Part shown: piece by piece, positions 53,738 through 63,063 of the stretch
Layout of the letters: each line of letters opens with the position of its first letter
Position numbering within the stretch: the first letter of the stretch is position 1
NCBI RefSeq assembly: GCF_005404815.1
Contig: NZ_BJDF01000008.1
Span: 1-64,000, forward strand
DNA from: Companilactobacillus huachuanensis
GTDB lineage: Bacteria > Bacillota > Bacilli > Lactobacillales > Lactobacillaceae
Length of the DNA stretch: 64,000 nucleotides
Reading direction: 5' to 3'
Notes under the pieces: model-generated
Told to the model about the DNA's origin: nothing
What the model saw: only the letters and a program-made list of their open reading frames with translations
Database searches by the model: none
Program-made: the position numbers and the translations under genes

Positions 53738-55498
53738 TTACAATCTCCCTTTCTGTGCTTCTAATAATTTATTCTGTAACTGTTCATCCACAGCATATAT
53801 GTACAAGCCATGCACTCCACGAGTTAATAAAACATTTAACTCATTCTTCAACAAAGTTTCTGATGCATCAATTTTTTGTCCTTCATAAGTTCTTCTCTGC
53901 TTTGCCTTGGTATTTTGACTAGCACTTTTATCAAAGATGATTTTTCCATCTCGATACTTTACAGACGGACCAATTATTACACCAGCATAGTTAAGATCAA
54001 AACCTTGAATCGTAAATGTTGAGCCAACTTCTCCAATAGTTTGTTCTTGTTCTGCCCAGGCCAATCCCTTATTACGACGTTTCTGTTCCTTAGTTTGTGG
54101 TAATTGTAAATTCCATGGCATTGAAAAATCACCCACAGTCACATTCCAATATTTGTAACCATTATCCGGTTTTTTCTGATCGATATATTTCCAATCGAAA
54201 GTTGCTAATAATCTTGAAATACCGGATTCTTCATTCAATGATTTTTTACTTAACCGGTAATATAGTTCTTCTGGTGAATTAAAAACTTTTAAATCATACT
54301 TATTATCCATTGGAATATTAGTAATTTGTTGCTCATCTGTAATCCGTCTGATCCACTCAACAGTATTTTTATTACCATCAATCCGCATTTGATTGTGCAA
54401 TTCGACTAATTTACCTTCACTTAATGCATCAAGAGTCATACGGTTCAGTTTATCTAATCCCCAATATTGCTCTCTGGATAAAATCTGATTAGGATCGAAA
54501 ACTGCGACAACAACTCGAGCACATTTCAAAAGATCATCCAGTTGGTTTTCTCCTTGATAGGATTGCTTACCCTGAGTCCACAACAAATGTGCTTCATCAA
54601 CTAAAACCACATCAACCATTTTTTTGCCTAAATGGTCATTAATAAACTTAGTTGGTTTTTCAACAATTTCCGAATTATTCTTAGATCTAATACCTAATTT
54701 ATCAGCTATTTGTGCATAAACTTTTAGTTGTTGATCATGATTAACTAAAAGCGTTTGCGTTCTGCCTCTTAAAATACTATTATCACCATTCTCGGCTGCC
54801 ATCTGTGTCAAATCATAAAAAAGATTGCTTAAAAGAACGGTCTTTCCTGCTCCAGCTTCACCCTTTACCAAAATCAACTGACCAACTTTATCTCTATTCA
54901 AGGCCTCCTCAATTTTCATAACAATAGTATCTTTAGCAACTAGCTGTTCTGAGGTCAACCTGTGAAACGGTGAGGCTTTAAAAATGGCCGAATCACGAAT
55001 TACACTTAATACCGGAAACAGATTTTTATCTATTCGTCTTAGTTGTCTCCAAATTTTATAGAAAATAGGGTCCAGTTCATCAGATGTATAGTATTCGTCT
55101 TGTTGATTGGAACGACCATTGTGCACAATTTCAACAGCATCAACGCCAGTCATATAATGCATTAACTTATTTTCAATATCTAAAGTTAACGATTTATTGA
55201 AATGATCATGCCCAATCAAAAACATTTTTGCATCATCAGATTCGTCAATACTTTTCCAAAAGGTATCCATTCTGGAATCATCTTGTAGATGTTCTGATGT
55301 TCTTCGCTTAATATTATTTGTCTCACCAACATAAACCGAATATTTATTAGGCTTTACTTCATCATTAACAATATAAATAGTCGGATATCTTAATAAATAT
55401 TTTGAATTTTTTTCGTCTCTGATTTCATTTTCAAAATCATCAATTGCAGAACTATTATATGAAATTTCCCGAATAATTGGCGTAGATATTTTTTTCAA
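53738..55498 (-). CDS. GIY-YIG nuclease fused to DUF2075/Schlafen-like ATPase
   Basis: 586-aa fusion. The N-terminus carries a GIY-YIG nuclease domain: IYIVND, then YSVYVGETNNIKRRTSEH (53-70, catalytic Arg64/65), and Glu109 in LDIENKLMHYM. Then comes a superfamily-1-like DUF2075 ATPase with Walker A GEAGAGKT (213-220) and DEAH (301-304), plus C-terminal helicase motifs (STFTIQGFDLNYAGVIIG and LNVLLTRGVHGLYIY). Such proteins are predicted nucleic-acid processing enzymes with no settled role. It is paired with MazG and followed by no other defence gene. A defence function is inferred, not seen. Confidence 0.8.
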   Translation of the reverse strand: MKKISTPIIREISYNSSAIDDFENEIRDEKNSKYLLRYPTIYIVNDEVKPNKYSVYVGETNNIKRRTSEHLQDDSRMDTFWKSIDESDDAKMFLIGHDHFNKSLTLDIENKLMHYMTGVDAVEIVHNGRSNQQDEYYTSDELDPIFYKIWRQLRRIDKNLFPVLSVIRDSAIFKASPFHRLTSEQLVAKDTIVMKIEEALNRDKVGQLILVKGEAGAGKTVLLSNLFYDLTQMAAENGDNSILRGRTQTLLVNHDQQLKVYAQIADKLGIRSKNNSEIVEKPTKFINDHLGKKMVDVVLVDEAHLLWTQGKQSYQGENQLDDLLKCARVVVAVFDPNQILSREQYWGLDKLNRMTLDALSEGKLVELHNQMRIDGNKNTVEWIRRITDEQQITNIPMDNKYDLKVFNSPEELYYRLSKKSLNEESGISRLLATFDWKYIDQKKPDNGYKYWNVTVGDFSMPWNLQLPQTKEQKRRNKGLAWAEQEQTIGEVGSTFTIQGFDLNYAGVIIGPSVKYRDGKIIFDKSASQNTKAKQRRTYEGQKIDASETLLKNELNVLLTRGVHGLYIYAVDEQLQNKLLEAQKGRL

Positions 55499-55711
55499 GG
55501 CTCTGACCTCACTGTTTTAATCTCTTTATTCATAATACCTTCTGCTTTCAATAAGTAAAAGTGTTTATGCGTAACAAAGAACAACGATGAATCCATCAAA
55601 AATCATTATCAAAATATTATTATCTGTTTTCATTTGATAATAATCATATGCCTCATTATGTCATATAAACTTGTTATAATTAATTTATAAACAAAAGCAT
55701 GGGGGCTAATT

Positions 55712-56506
55712 ATGAAAACAATTAATGTTCAATCCGACCGCGAATTCTTCAATGCTATCAATACTGCTGACAATTGTGACACAATCGTCTTAAAATCTGG
55801 CGAATATTTTTCATCAGAAACTATGTTTCTATCAATTAAAAAAAGTCTGACTATCAAAGGCCAATACGCCAATGCTAAAGCCACAAAAATAAATTGTGGT
55901 TTATTCTTTGGCGAAAATACAACTGTAATCCTTGAAAACTTATTACTGACTTATGATAACGAAAAGGGCAATACCCTTGCACTATATGATGGCGCCAAAC
56001 TTTATTGCAACAATGTTATCGTCAATCGCACAAACGAATCTAGCTGGGACACAATCTATTCTTCAAATTCATTCATTTCTCTAAAAAATTCCGATATTCA
56101 AGCTGATCGTCAACGAAATATTTCTAGTCTATCCCTTGAAAATAGTCAGCTTATGTCAGTCAAATCCAACATACACCTACCTCTTCTGGTCAACTCCACG
56201 GCCTATTTGAAAGATTCCTTCATTTCCTACTCAATTGTTTTGAAAAAAAACTCTAATTTATCATTTATTAATCTCGCCATTGATTCAACTCAAAATAATG
56301 AATCCAGTGATTTCTATGTTGAAGGTGAATCAACCGTTAATGGCGATAACCTTGATTTTTCTAAAAACGAACCTTTCATTGACGTCCTAAATAGTAATTT
56401 TGAAGGCAATGATTTCTTCGCTGGCCTTGATAAAGTCCGTTGGCGTTACGATACTAATTCGAATGTTATCATTGATGGCACTGAACCATTCAATAACAAT
56501 TTATAA
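55712..56506 (+). CDS. Predicted beta-helix protein of unknown function
   Basis: 264 aa, not recognised by name. The sequence has the regular short-strand, Asn-ladder pattern of a right-handed parallel beta-helix (SLTIKGQYANAKATKINCGL, then repeated turns such as LENSQLMSVKSNIHLPLLVN). No signal peptide, no membrane segment and no LPxTG are seen, so it is cytosolic or non-classically placed. It resembles pentapeptide- or right-handed-helix proteins seen next to secretion loci, but no such genes are here. It ends in a palindromic repeat-type terminator. Confidence 0.6.
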   Translation: MKTINVQSDREFFNAINTADNCDTIVLKSGEYFSSETMFLSIKKSLTIKGQYANAKATKINCGLFFGENTTVILENLLLTYDNEKGNTLALYDGAKLYCNNVIVNRTNESSWDTIYSSNSFISLKNSDIQADRQRNISSLSLENSQLMSVKSNIHLPLLVNSTAYLKDSFISYSIVLKKNSNLSFINLAIDSTQNNESSDFYVEGESTVNGDNLDFSKNEPFIDVLNSNFEGNDFFAGLDKVRWRYDTNSNVIIDGTEPFNNNL

Positions 56507-56507
56507 A

Positions 56508-56571
56508 ATTAAAAAAAATGAGCTGTGTCACACCTAATAAACTATTTAAGTGTGATACAACTCATTTTTAG
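56508..56571. repeat. Palindromic terminator-like repeat, copy 4
   Basis: AATGAGCTGTGTCACACCTA / AAGTGTGATACAACTCATTT; the stem matches the family with two changes. It lies between convergent genes and fits a bidirectional terminator. Confidence 0.75.
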
Positions 56572-56627
56572 ATTATTAAAAATCTAAATCCATAAAAGAA
56601 CAAACTAGTCAGAGAGACTGAAAAGAT

Positions 56628-57578
56628 TTAATCTGTTGTAACAATAACCTGTCCCATTGGACGGTCATGTTTCATGATGTACTCTTGTGCTGCTTGAATC
56701 TCATCGAGTTTAAATACCTTTGAAACTGGGATTGTTAAGTGATTGTCATTGATCAACTTAAACATTTCAGTGACAATTTCATCATTGATATCCACACCAT
56801 CAAATGCAGTAGCGTACTTGCCACCAAGGCTTTCGAATGGATCAAAGTTTTCCCAAATCCACTTGCCTGCTAACAATCCAACGGTTGTAAAGTAACCGCC
56901 ACGTTTAACATGTGACAATGAATCTCCAACAACTGAAGCGCCAACCATATCCAACAATCCGTCATATGATTTATCAGTTTGCAGTTTACCATCTTGATCA
57001 ATAACGACGTCATCTGCACCCATATCTGACAACATCCGACGGCGTTCTTCACGCCTTGTAGTTGATGTAACCTTTAATCCCATTGCTTTCGCCAAAACCA
57101 AAGCTGCCATGCCGACACCAGTCGTCCCACCACGAACCAACAATGTTTGTCCAGCGTGCAACTTAGTAGTCTTCAATGCACCGAAAGCTGTGTAAAATGT
57201 TTCAGGATAGTTGGCAAATTCAGCCCATGAACCATCGAAGTCAACTGGATAAATAATTTTATCAGGAACCAAGGCATATTCTTCTTCACTGCCATCAAAA
57301 GCCCGACCAAAGCCACCATTAACAACCATAATCTTTTGACCTTTGGTTAATTTACTACTCTTAGAAGGCTCTGAAATCTCACCAACGGCTTCAACTCCAA
57401 TAACTCTAGGAAACTTAACCGATGGCGAGCCACCCTCACGTGTCAAAACTTCATAACGATGTACAGCAAAAGCTTTGATATTGATAACCGATTGGTCATC
57501 CGTTGCCTGAGGCATTGGACGTTCTTCAATCTTCAATACTTCTGGTCCACCAGCTTTACTAATTACAACTGCTCTCAT
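56628..57578 (-). CDS. Zinc-independent quinone oxidoreductase-like MDR protein
   Basis: 316-aa medium-chain dehydrogenase/reductase of the quinone oxidoreductase group. N-terminal GroES-like domain (PRVIGVEAVGEI) without structural-zinc cysteines; Rossmann domain with VRGGTTGVGMAA and the Arg-rich nucleotide loop TTRREERR, which favours NADPH. Expected to reduce quinones or enals. Start at ATG behind GGAGGAG; five codons of in-frame upstream sequence are probably not translated. Confidence 0.85.
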   Translation of the reverse strand: MRAVVISKAGGPEVLKIEERPMPQATDDQSVINIKAFAVHRYEVLTREGGSPSVKFPRVIGVEAVGEISEPSKSSKLTKGQKIMVVNGGFGRAFDGSEEEYALVPDKIIYPVDFDGSWAEFANYPETFYTAFGALKTTKLHAGQTLLVRGGTTGVGMAALVLAKAMGLKVTSTTRREERRRMLSDMGADDVVIDQDGKLQTDKSYDGLLDMVGASVVGDSLSHVKRGGYFTTVGLLAGKWIWENFDPFESLGGKYATAFDGVDINDEIVTEMFKLINDNHLTIPVSKVFKLDEIQAAQEYIMKHDRPMGQVIVTTD

Positions 57579-57767
57579 AATTGTCTCCTCCACAATCGAT
57601 ATATTCCTTAACTATTGAATAGTATAAACTTTTCATCTCAATGACCTGCATTTTTTGACTATTATATTTTTTTATTAATAAATCTATATATAAACTCCTC
57701 ATCTCAAGCTATACTAAAAATCGTGTGAGAATTATCAATTTTTAAAAACGAGGAGTCCTTTATTACT

Positions 57768-58490
57768 ATGAAAACGATATCTACCACTACAAACGATTCA
57801 CTACCCAAAAATCTGATTAACAAATTCCATCTATCTGAACAGCTTAATATCATCCGTGCCGGGGTGTTAGGAGCAAATGATGGAATTGTTTCTGTTGCCG
57901 GAATTGTTATTGGTGTTGCTGGTGCTCAACAGAGTCAAACCGCCCTCTTTATTGCCGGAATCTCAGGTATGTTTGCCGGAGCATTATCAATGGGTGGTGG
58001 AGAGTTTGTTTCCGTCAGCACTCAACGCGATACACAAAAAACAATGACCAAATTACAAAATCAAAGTATCGAAAATGATTATCAGGGTGAACTGGAAAAT
58101 TTGACACGTCATTATGAAAACGAAGGTTTAACAACTGAACTTGCCCAAAAAGTGGCCAGCCAATTAATGAAAAATGATGCTTTGAATGTCACTTTAAAAT
58201 CTAAATGTAATATTGAAGTACAACATTATTTTAACCCTTGGAATGCCGCGATTTCTTCCTTCTGTTCATTCATCTTAGGATCACTATTGCCACTCTTATC
58301 AATAACCTTTATTCCCTATCCTTATAAAGTCACTGGAACCATCGGTGCCGTCATTCTGGCATTAACATGTACTGGATATGCTAGTGCCACCTTAGGAAAT
58401 TCCAATCGCTTTAAGGGCATCTTGAGAAACCTTTTAGTCGGCATTGCTACCATGTCTATTACATATTTAATTGGTGGTTCTTTAGGATAG
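57768..58490 (+). CDS. VIT1/CCC1-family divalent-metal transporter
   Basis: 240-aa membrane protein. The first helix has GVLGANDGIVSVAGIVIGVAGA, the signature of the vacuolar iron/manganese transporter family; the second has GALSMGGGEFVSVSTQRD (metal-site Glu). A cytosolic helical loop (about 90-160) precedes three C-terminal helices. It moves Fe2+ or Mn2+ out of the cytosol. RBS AGGAGTCC. Monocistronic. Confidence 0.85.
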   Translation: MKTISTTTNDSLPKNLINKFHLSEQLNIIRAGVLGANDGIVSVAGIVIGVAGAQQSQTALFIAGISGMFAGALSMGGGEFVSVSTQRDTQKTMTKLQNQSIENDYQGELENLTRHYENEGLTTELAQKVASQLMKNDALNVTLKSKCNIEVQHYFNPWNAAISSFCSFILGSLLPLLSITFIPYPYKVTGTIGAVILALTCTGYASATLGNSNRFKGILRNLLVGIATMSITYLIGGSLG

Positions 58491-58602
58491 TTCTTTGGGA
58501 TAGTTTTTCAAAATTTTCTTGCAAGCATAACTCCGTATTGAATGCTATTCTTAGTTTGATTTAACTAAACTTTATCCATTGGTTCACATTTTATTATATG
58601 AA

Positions 58603-58905
58603 CTAAAGGTTGAAGGTTTAGTTACGTATGCCGTTTCCAGAGCTGAGAGTATTCAATTGCTGCGCGGAACGGCACGAGCCAGAAAGCGGTCTCGAGCCTC
58701 GGTTGAAGCCTCGCAAAAACCGCGAGTCTTCCACACGCCCGGTGGTGTAATTGCTAAAGCAATAACGCCACTTTCGCTGCAAATGAATACTCTCAGCTCT
58801 TCCAACTAGTTTATTTTTTAATGCAGGGAACAACAATTCTGCATATTTAAATAAATTAGCTTTAGACTTGTGACAACAATGATTATATTAACTTTTAACC
58901 TTTAG
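58603..58905 (-). repeat. Cloverleaf repeat, full element, reverse orientation
   Basis: Core intact with second arm TATTGCTTTAGCAATTA on the reverse strand; terminal repeats CTAAAGGTTGAAGG and TTTTAACCTTTAG. No target duplication detected (flanks ATATGAA and TTAGGAA). A further piece of right-end sequence (TTAACTAAACTTTATCC) lies just upstream at 58561. Confidence 0.85.
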
Positions 58906-58953
58906 TTAGGAACTAAAAATCATAAGTAATAAAATGGATTTTCCCGTTAACGC

Positions 58954-58981
58954 AAAAAAAGCCAAGCACTCTGCTCAGCTT
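58954..58981 (-). terminator. Terminator of the glycosyltransferase gene
   Basis: Minus strand AAGCTGAGCAGAGTGCTTGGC followed by TTTTTTTG; stem AGCTGAGCA / TGCTTGGCT with two G-T or mismatch positions. Confidence 0.6.
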
Positions 58982-59056
58982 ACCCACTATTTATATATTT
59001 TTGAAAACTCAAAATAATTTATAACTCTAGTCCACCATTCTGTTGGAACAGTGAGC

Positions 59057-59818
59057 CTAAATCTGGTCCTTCTCATTTCGAGTGCTATCCCGAATAGCTT
59101 TATAAACCTTCATTCTAGCTACTCCGACATCGCGGACATTTTCTACAGCAAACTTTTGTGTAATACTGCCTTTACGAGAAATGTAATGATACAACGGAAC
59201 ATTGTCCAGATAAAATTTTCTAGCAACCGTCGCATATTCAACATTGAATACTTGGTCTTCCATCAAATCTAAATCAGTTTGAAATGAGAGATTATTTTCT
59301 GCAATAATTGAGCGAATATACGCCTTATTCCATGTATAGCCCATTACGGTTCCAGTCATTTTGATTATCTGCTTGATAACCTCATCACGACCGACAATAT
59401 TTGTTTGACGTTTAGCAATTTTATTTTTGATCTTGCCATTTTCATTCTGATTGAAAAAACCGCAAGTGACCATATCGACATCTTCATCATTGAAGATTCT
59501 CAAAAAATGGTCCACATAATCGGGTTCGACCCAATCATCGCCATCAATAAATGTTACCAACTCACCGTCTGCTTTCGAAAGTCCGGTATTTCTCGCTGCA
59601 GAGACTCCGGAATTTTCGGTATGGCAAACAACAGATATCCAATCGTATTTTTTTTCGTAAACTTGGATTATCTTCTGAGTTTGATCTGTTGAGCAATCGT
59701 CCACAATAATTAAATTGAAATTCTGATTAGTCTGAGCAACTACTGAATCAATCGAGCTAGAAATATAATTAGCCACATTATAAGCTGTCATAATAATTGA
59801 AAGTTTATTCTTCACCAT
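59057..59818 (-). CDS. Family 2 glycosyltransferase
   Basis: 253-aa inverting glycosyltransferase, GT-A fold. SIIMTAYNVANYI and LIIVDDCSTDQT (nucleotide-sugar site), then GELVTFIDGDDWVEPDY with the D-x-D metal motif. No transmembrane segment; it probably works at the membrane face on cell-wall or capsular polysaccharide. It stands alone, divergent from the tyrosine phosphatase 68 bp away, a pairing seen in exopolysaccharide regulation, though not proof of it. Confidence 0.85.
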   Translation of the reverse strand: MVKNKLSIIMTAYNVANYISSSIDSVVAQTNQNFNLIIVDDCSTDQTQKIIQVYEKKYDWISVVCHTENSGVSAARNTGLSKADGELVTFIDGDDWVEPDYVDHFLRIFNDEDVDMVTCGFFNQNENGKIKNKIAKRQTNIVGRDEVIKQIIKMTGTVMGYTWNKAYIRSIIAENNLSFQTDLDLMEDQVFNVEYATVARKFYLDNVPLYHYISRKGSITQKFAVENVRDVGVARMKVYKAIRDSTRNEKDQI

Positions 59819-59886
59819 AAATCACCTTAGTATTTATTTTACTTCTAATGACCTAAAATACGCAACGACTCGGGGAGGAGAAAAAA

Positions 59887-60639
59887 ATGAAACGCATATT
59901 AAATCTTGAAGGTGCCATAAATTTACGTGAACTTGGTGGATATCCCACTAAAGATGGTACGACAATTAAATATAATAAACTCTTACGTTCAGGGGATATA
60001 AGTAATTTAACAGGAAAATCTTTAGCCTACCTTAAAAATTACGGTTTAAAGTATGTTGTTGATTTCCGTTCCAACGATGAACAACGTAACTGGGCAGACA
60101 CCACTTCTGATTTTTACAAAATTTATTCGGATCCAGTTTACCCACTCAAGGGTAATGGCGACAAGTTGGCCGGCATTATTAATCAAGGGAATTATAGCTA
60201 TTTGGGCATGATTTATCAAAGCGTTGTTCTCGATACCCACGGTCAACAAGCATATAAATTATTTTTTGATTTAATGTTGCATAATAATCAACCTGAACAA
60301 TCATTACTTTTCCACTGTGCTGCCGGTAAGGACAGAACCGGCATCGGAGCCCTCTTGATTCTCAAAGCCCTTGGCGTCGACGATGAAATTATCACCAAAG
60401 ATTACTTAATGACCAATTTAATGTACGAAAATGACCAGACGATTGATAACATTTTGAATGATAAAGATGGTAATCAAGACGTCAATCAAATGAATATGAC
60501 CAAAGGTGATCTCGAAAGTATCACATCAGTTTTTCAAGCTATCGAACATTATTACGGCAGTTTCGAGAACTATTTGGATAAAGCATTGGATATTGATGCC
60601 GATAAATTAGCCCAATTAAAGGCCATTTATACTGAATAA
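59887..60639 (+). CDS. Tyrosine/dual-specificity-type protein phosphatase
   Basis: 250-aa enzyme of the LipA/Ptp3 type. N-terminal NLRELGGYPTKDG with the KxxxLLRSGD block and the P-loop HCAAGKDRTG (Cys-x5-Arg). Such enzymes in Gram-positives remove phosphate from phosphotyrosine or phosphoinositides. RBS GGAGGAG. Followed by a strong terminator at 60825. Confidence 0.85.
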   Translation: MKRILNLEGAINLRELGGYPTKDGTTIKYNKLLRSGDISNLTGKSLAYLKNYGLKYVVDFRSNDEQRNWADTTSDFYKIYSDPVYPLKGNGDKLAGIINQGNYSYLGMIYQSVVLDTHGQQAYKLFFDLMLHNNQPEQSLLFHCAAGKDRTGIGALLILKALGVDDEIITKDYLMTNLMYENDQTIDNILNDKDGNQDVNQMNMTKGDLESITSVFQAIEHYYGSFENYLDKALDIDADKLAQLKAIYTE

Positions 60640-60673
60640 TCAGTAGCTTAATATCTCGTTATATCAAACTAGG

Positions 60674-60704
60674 TTGGTAATGTTAAATTCGAATTAGTTA
60701 TAAT
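60674..60704 (+). promoter_or_regulatory. Candidate promoter of a short transcript
   Basis: TTGGTA at 60674-60679 and TATAAT at 60699-60704 with a 19-bp spacer (slightly long). Transcription would begin near 60711 in GCAGGGGAGA. Confidence 0.45.
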
Positions 60705-60710
60705 TAGCTT

Positions 60711-60860
60711 GCAGGGGAGACGAACCTCACCTCTTACAAATCCAGCCTGTTCTCCCCTGTCATTTCCAGTGTGTAACATTTCCATACCTTAAAGTTTGAC
60801 TAATACAAAACCAACAATCGTTTTCCTCATACATCTTCCCAAATGTATGAGGTTTTTTTG
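60711..60860 (+). ncRNA. Possible small RNA with 5' hairpin and intrinsic terminator
   Basis: The predicted transcript starts with a 9-bp hairpin (CAGGGGAGA ... TCTCCCCTG), has an unstructured middle and ends in CCTCATACAT / ATGTATGAGG plus TTTTTTT. No open frame with an RBS is seen inside. It may also just be the phosphatase 3' UTR; the promoter-like box and the hairpin right at the expected first base are the reasons to list it. Confidence 0.4.
60825..60859 (+). terminator. Strong intrinsic terminator
   Basis: CCTCATACAT and ATGTATGAGG form a perfect 10-bp stem followed by seven T residues. Confidence 0.85.
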
Positions 60861-60952
60861 CGCCCTTAAAAATAGTATCCTGTAACTAACCATCTTCCAA
60901 ATTAAAACTTCTGATTATTTAAACAAATTATTAACCACAAAGGAAAATTAAG

Positions 60953-62149
60953 ATGAAATTTAAAACACATGCTGGTTTTTACCTGCGATTCCTCATTTTA
61001 TTGATTGTTATCGCCGAAATCTCCATCAGAAATTTCAACCCACCCACGAAAATTTTCTATTTAAGTATTCTAACTTTTGCCATCTTTTCAGAATTTATAT
61101 TTTTTAGCCCTTTCAATAGACATCTCAACGAGAAATACTTTGAATATTTTAGCTACCTTAATTTTATTTTATTAGGATTAATTCAACTTGCTGACCCTAA
61201 AACCGCACTCGTTGTCTACTATTACTTTCTCATCGTTACGGTAGCCGAATATACCGTTAAACAAAATCCCAGGCCCAAACACATCATTATCCTGCTTTTT
61301 ATAATATTCTTTGGATTTATCACGATTCCAACTTCACTAAACTTGAATTATAGTTCATGGACTGGCTATGTCCAATTGATTCTCTCGCCATACACCGTTC
61401 AATTCTGGAGTACTTATCTGATTTCCTATCTATATTTAAATTTGATTGAAAAAAATCGAGCTATTGATACTCTGAATAAAGAATTAATGACCAAAGTTGA
61501 CCAATTGCAGGACTACTCTAGTAAAATCAAAGAATTAACTTTGATCGAAGAGCGCCAACGAATTTCGCAAAATTTACACGATATGTTGGGACATTCATTG
61601 ATTGGACTGCGACTACATTTGGATGCCTTAAATCAAGTCATCGATAAGGATCCCGAAAAATCACATCAAATTCTCGATAAATCCAAAGAGATAATTGATC
61701 ACAGTTTGGTCGAATTACGAGAAACCGTCAACGAACTAAATGAGACCAAAGAGCTAGCTGATCTTACGACAGCATTGCAGGAATTACAGAGTTCTATTTC
61801 AGTGACCGATGAGGTCAAAGTTGACCTTCAGATGTATTTTAACGTCAATAATTTAGATATTTCTGTTAAAGATTTGATTTACAAAACATGTCAGGAATTC
61901 ATCACCAACAGCATCAAGCATGGTCACAGTTCCCTAATTACAATTAAATTACGTAAAATTGATGATACTTTGACGCTGACTCTTAAAAATAATGGTTTAG
62001 ATGCTCAAAGTATCGTTGCCTCAAATGGTATCAACGGCATCAAAGAACGTGTTAAAAAACTGAATGGTCAAGTTAAATTTGGAACCAATAAGCCAAGTGG
62101 TTTCACGACTGACATCACCATTCCAATTGGAGAAAAAACTAATGATTAA
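60953..62149 (+). CDS. NarL-group sensor histidine kinase
   Basis: 398-aa membrane kinase. Five or six hydrophobic segments (1-~170) without a large extracellular loop, so it likely senses the membrane. HisKA_3 follows with the phospho-acceptor His in RISQNLHDMLGHSLIGLRLH, and HATPase has N-box EFITNSIKHGHS and G-box NGINGIKERVKKLNG. It overlaps the next gene by 8 bases. Similar to LiaS/DesK-type kinases. The following ABC transporter gene is a plausible target. Confidence 0.85.
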   Translation: MKFKTHAGFYLRFLILLIVIAEISIRNFNPPTKIFYLSILTFAIFSEFIFFSPFNRHLNEKYFEYFSYLNFILLGLIQLADPKTALVVYYYFLIVTVAEYTVKQNPRPKHIIILLFIIFFGFITIPTSLNLNYSSWTGYVQLILSPYTVQFWSTYLISYLYLNLIEKNRAIDTLNKELMTKVDQLQDYSSKIKELTLIEERQRISQNLHDMLGHSLIGLRLHLDALNQVIDKDPEKSHQILDKSKEIIDHSLVELRETVNELNETKELADLTTALQELQSSISVTDEVKVDLQMYFNVNNLDISVKDLIYKTCQEFITNSIKHGHSSLITIKLRKIDDTLTLTLKNNGLDAQSIVASNGINGIKERVKKLNGQVKFGTNKPSGFTTDITIPIGEKTND

Positions 62150-62765
62150 AATGATTATTGCGGATGATCAAGCCATCGTTCGAGAAGGATTGAGCCTTGT
62201 TTTAGGATTTGACGACGATATCGAAATTGCTTTTCAGGCCAAAAATGGTCAAGAAGCCGTTGACTACTTAAAAAATAACGACTGTGATGTTGTGCTGATG
62301 GATATTAAAATGCCAATCCTAAATGGTGTTGAAGCAACTAAAATCATCCATCGAGATTATCCCAACGTCAAAATTCTGATTCTGACAACATTCAACGACT
62401 ACGAATATATTTTCCAAGGTTTAAAAAACGGTGCCAATGGTTACCTTCTCAAAGATACCGATAGCAAAGAATTAATTGCTGACATCAAAAAAGTCTACAA
62501 CAACGAATCAATCATCGGCAGTCAACTCAGTGATAGCTTAGTAGCAGGTTTACAAAATAATTCCCAGCAGGACATGATCGAATCACTAACATCTAGAGAA
62601 TTAGAAATTGCTAAGGCAATTGCTGATGGAAAGAGTAACAAAGAAATAAGCACCATATTGTTTTTATCAGAAGGAACAGTCAAAAATTATGTCACGAATA
62701 TATTTGAAAAACTTCAATTAAGCAATCGTACTGAAGTGGCTTTGTTTATGAAAAAGTATGAATAG
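62142..62765 (+). CDS. NarL/LuxR-type response regulator
   Basis: 207-aa regulator: receiver domain with IIADDQAIVREGL, phosphoacceptor Asp in VVLMDIKMP, and Lys in LLKDTDSKEL; LuxR-type HTH at the C-terminus (LTSRELEIAKAIADGKSNKE ... GTVKNYVTNIFEKL). Start at ATG 62142, overlapping the kinase stop (ATGATTAA). It ends directly at a type B cloverleaf repeat, which would lie at the mRNA 3' end. Confidence 0.88.
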   Translation: MIKMIIADDQAIVREGLSLVLGFDDDIEIAFQAKNGQEAVDYLKNNDCDVVLMDIKMPILNGVEATKIIHRDYPNVKILILTTFNDYEYIFQGLKNGANGYLLKDTDSKELIADIKKVYNNESIIGSQLSDSLVAGLQNNSQQDMIESLTSRELEIAKAIADGKSNKEISTILFLSEGTVKNYVTNIFEKLQLSNRTEVALFMKKYE

Positions 62766-62770
62766 GGGTT

Positions 62771-62955
62771 CCCGTCTCCAGAGCTGAGAGTATTAACCTG
62801 CTATGCGGACCGGCCCGAGCCAAAATGCGGTCTCGGACCTCGGTTTGAAGGCTTTCCATAAACCGGAAAGTCTCCAAACTCGCCCGGTGGTGTAACGGCT
62901 AAAGCCGTAACGCCACACCCACAGCTGGTTAATACTCTCAGCTCTTCCGTCTCTT
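62771..62955 (-). repeat. Cloverleaf core repeat, type B (reverse orientation), at operon end
   Basis: Begins five bases after the response-regulator stop. Closing stem GAGCTGAGAGTATTAACC / GGTTAATACTCTCAGCTC; second arm CGGCTAAAGCCG; third arm CTTTCCGGTTTATGGAAAG (reverse strand). No terminal inverted repeats. Confidence 0.85.
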
Positions 62956-63063
62956 TTATTTCTTTACTGAATATTTTAGATACACTAACGCTTAGTGCTA
63001 TTCGCATCAATTACATTTTAAAATACGCTGGATATAAAGAATTCGCATATTTTTACATTCAAT

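Noticed and set aside
53738-55498. UvrC or homing endonuclease identity from the GIY-YIG domain
   Set aside because: UvrC's UVR and RNase-H-like domains are absent, and the rest of the protein is a DUF2075 ATPase.
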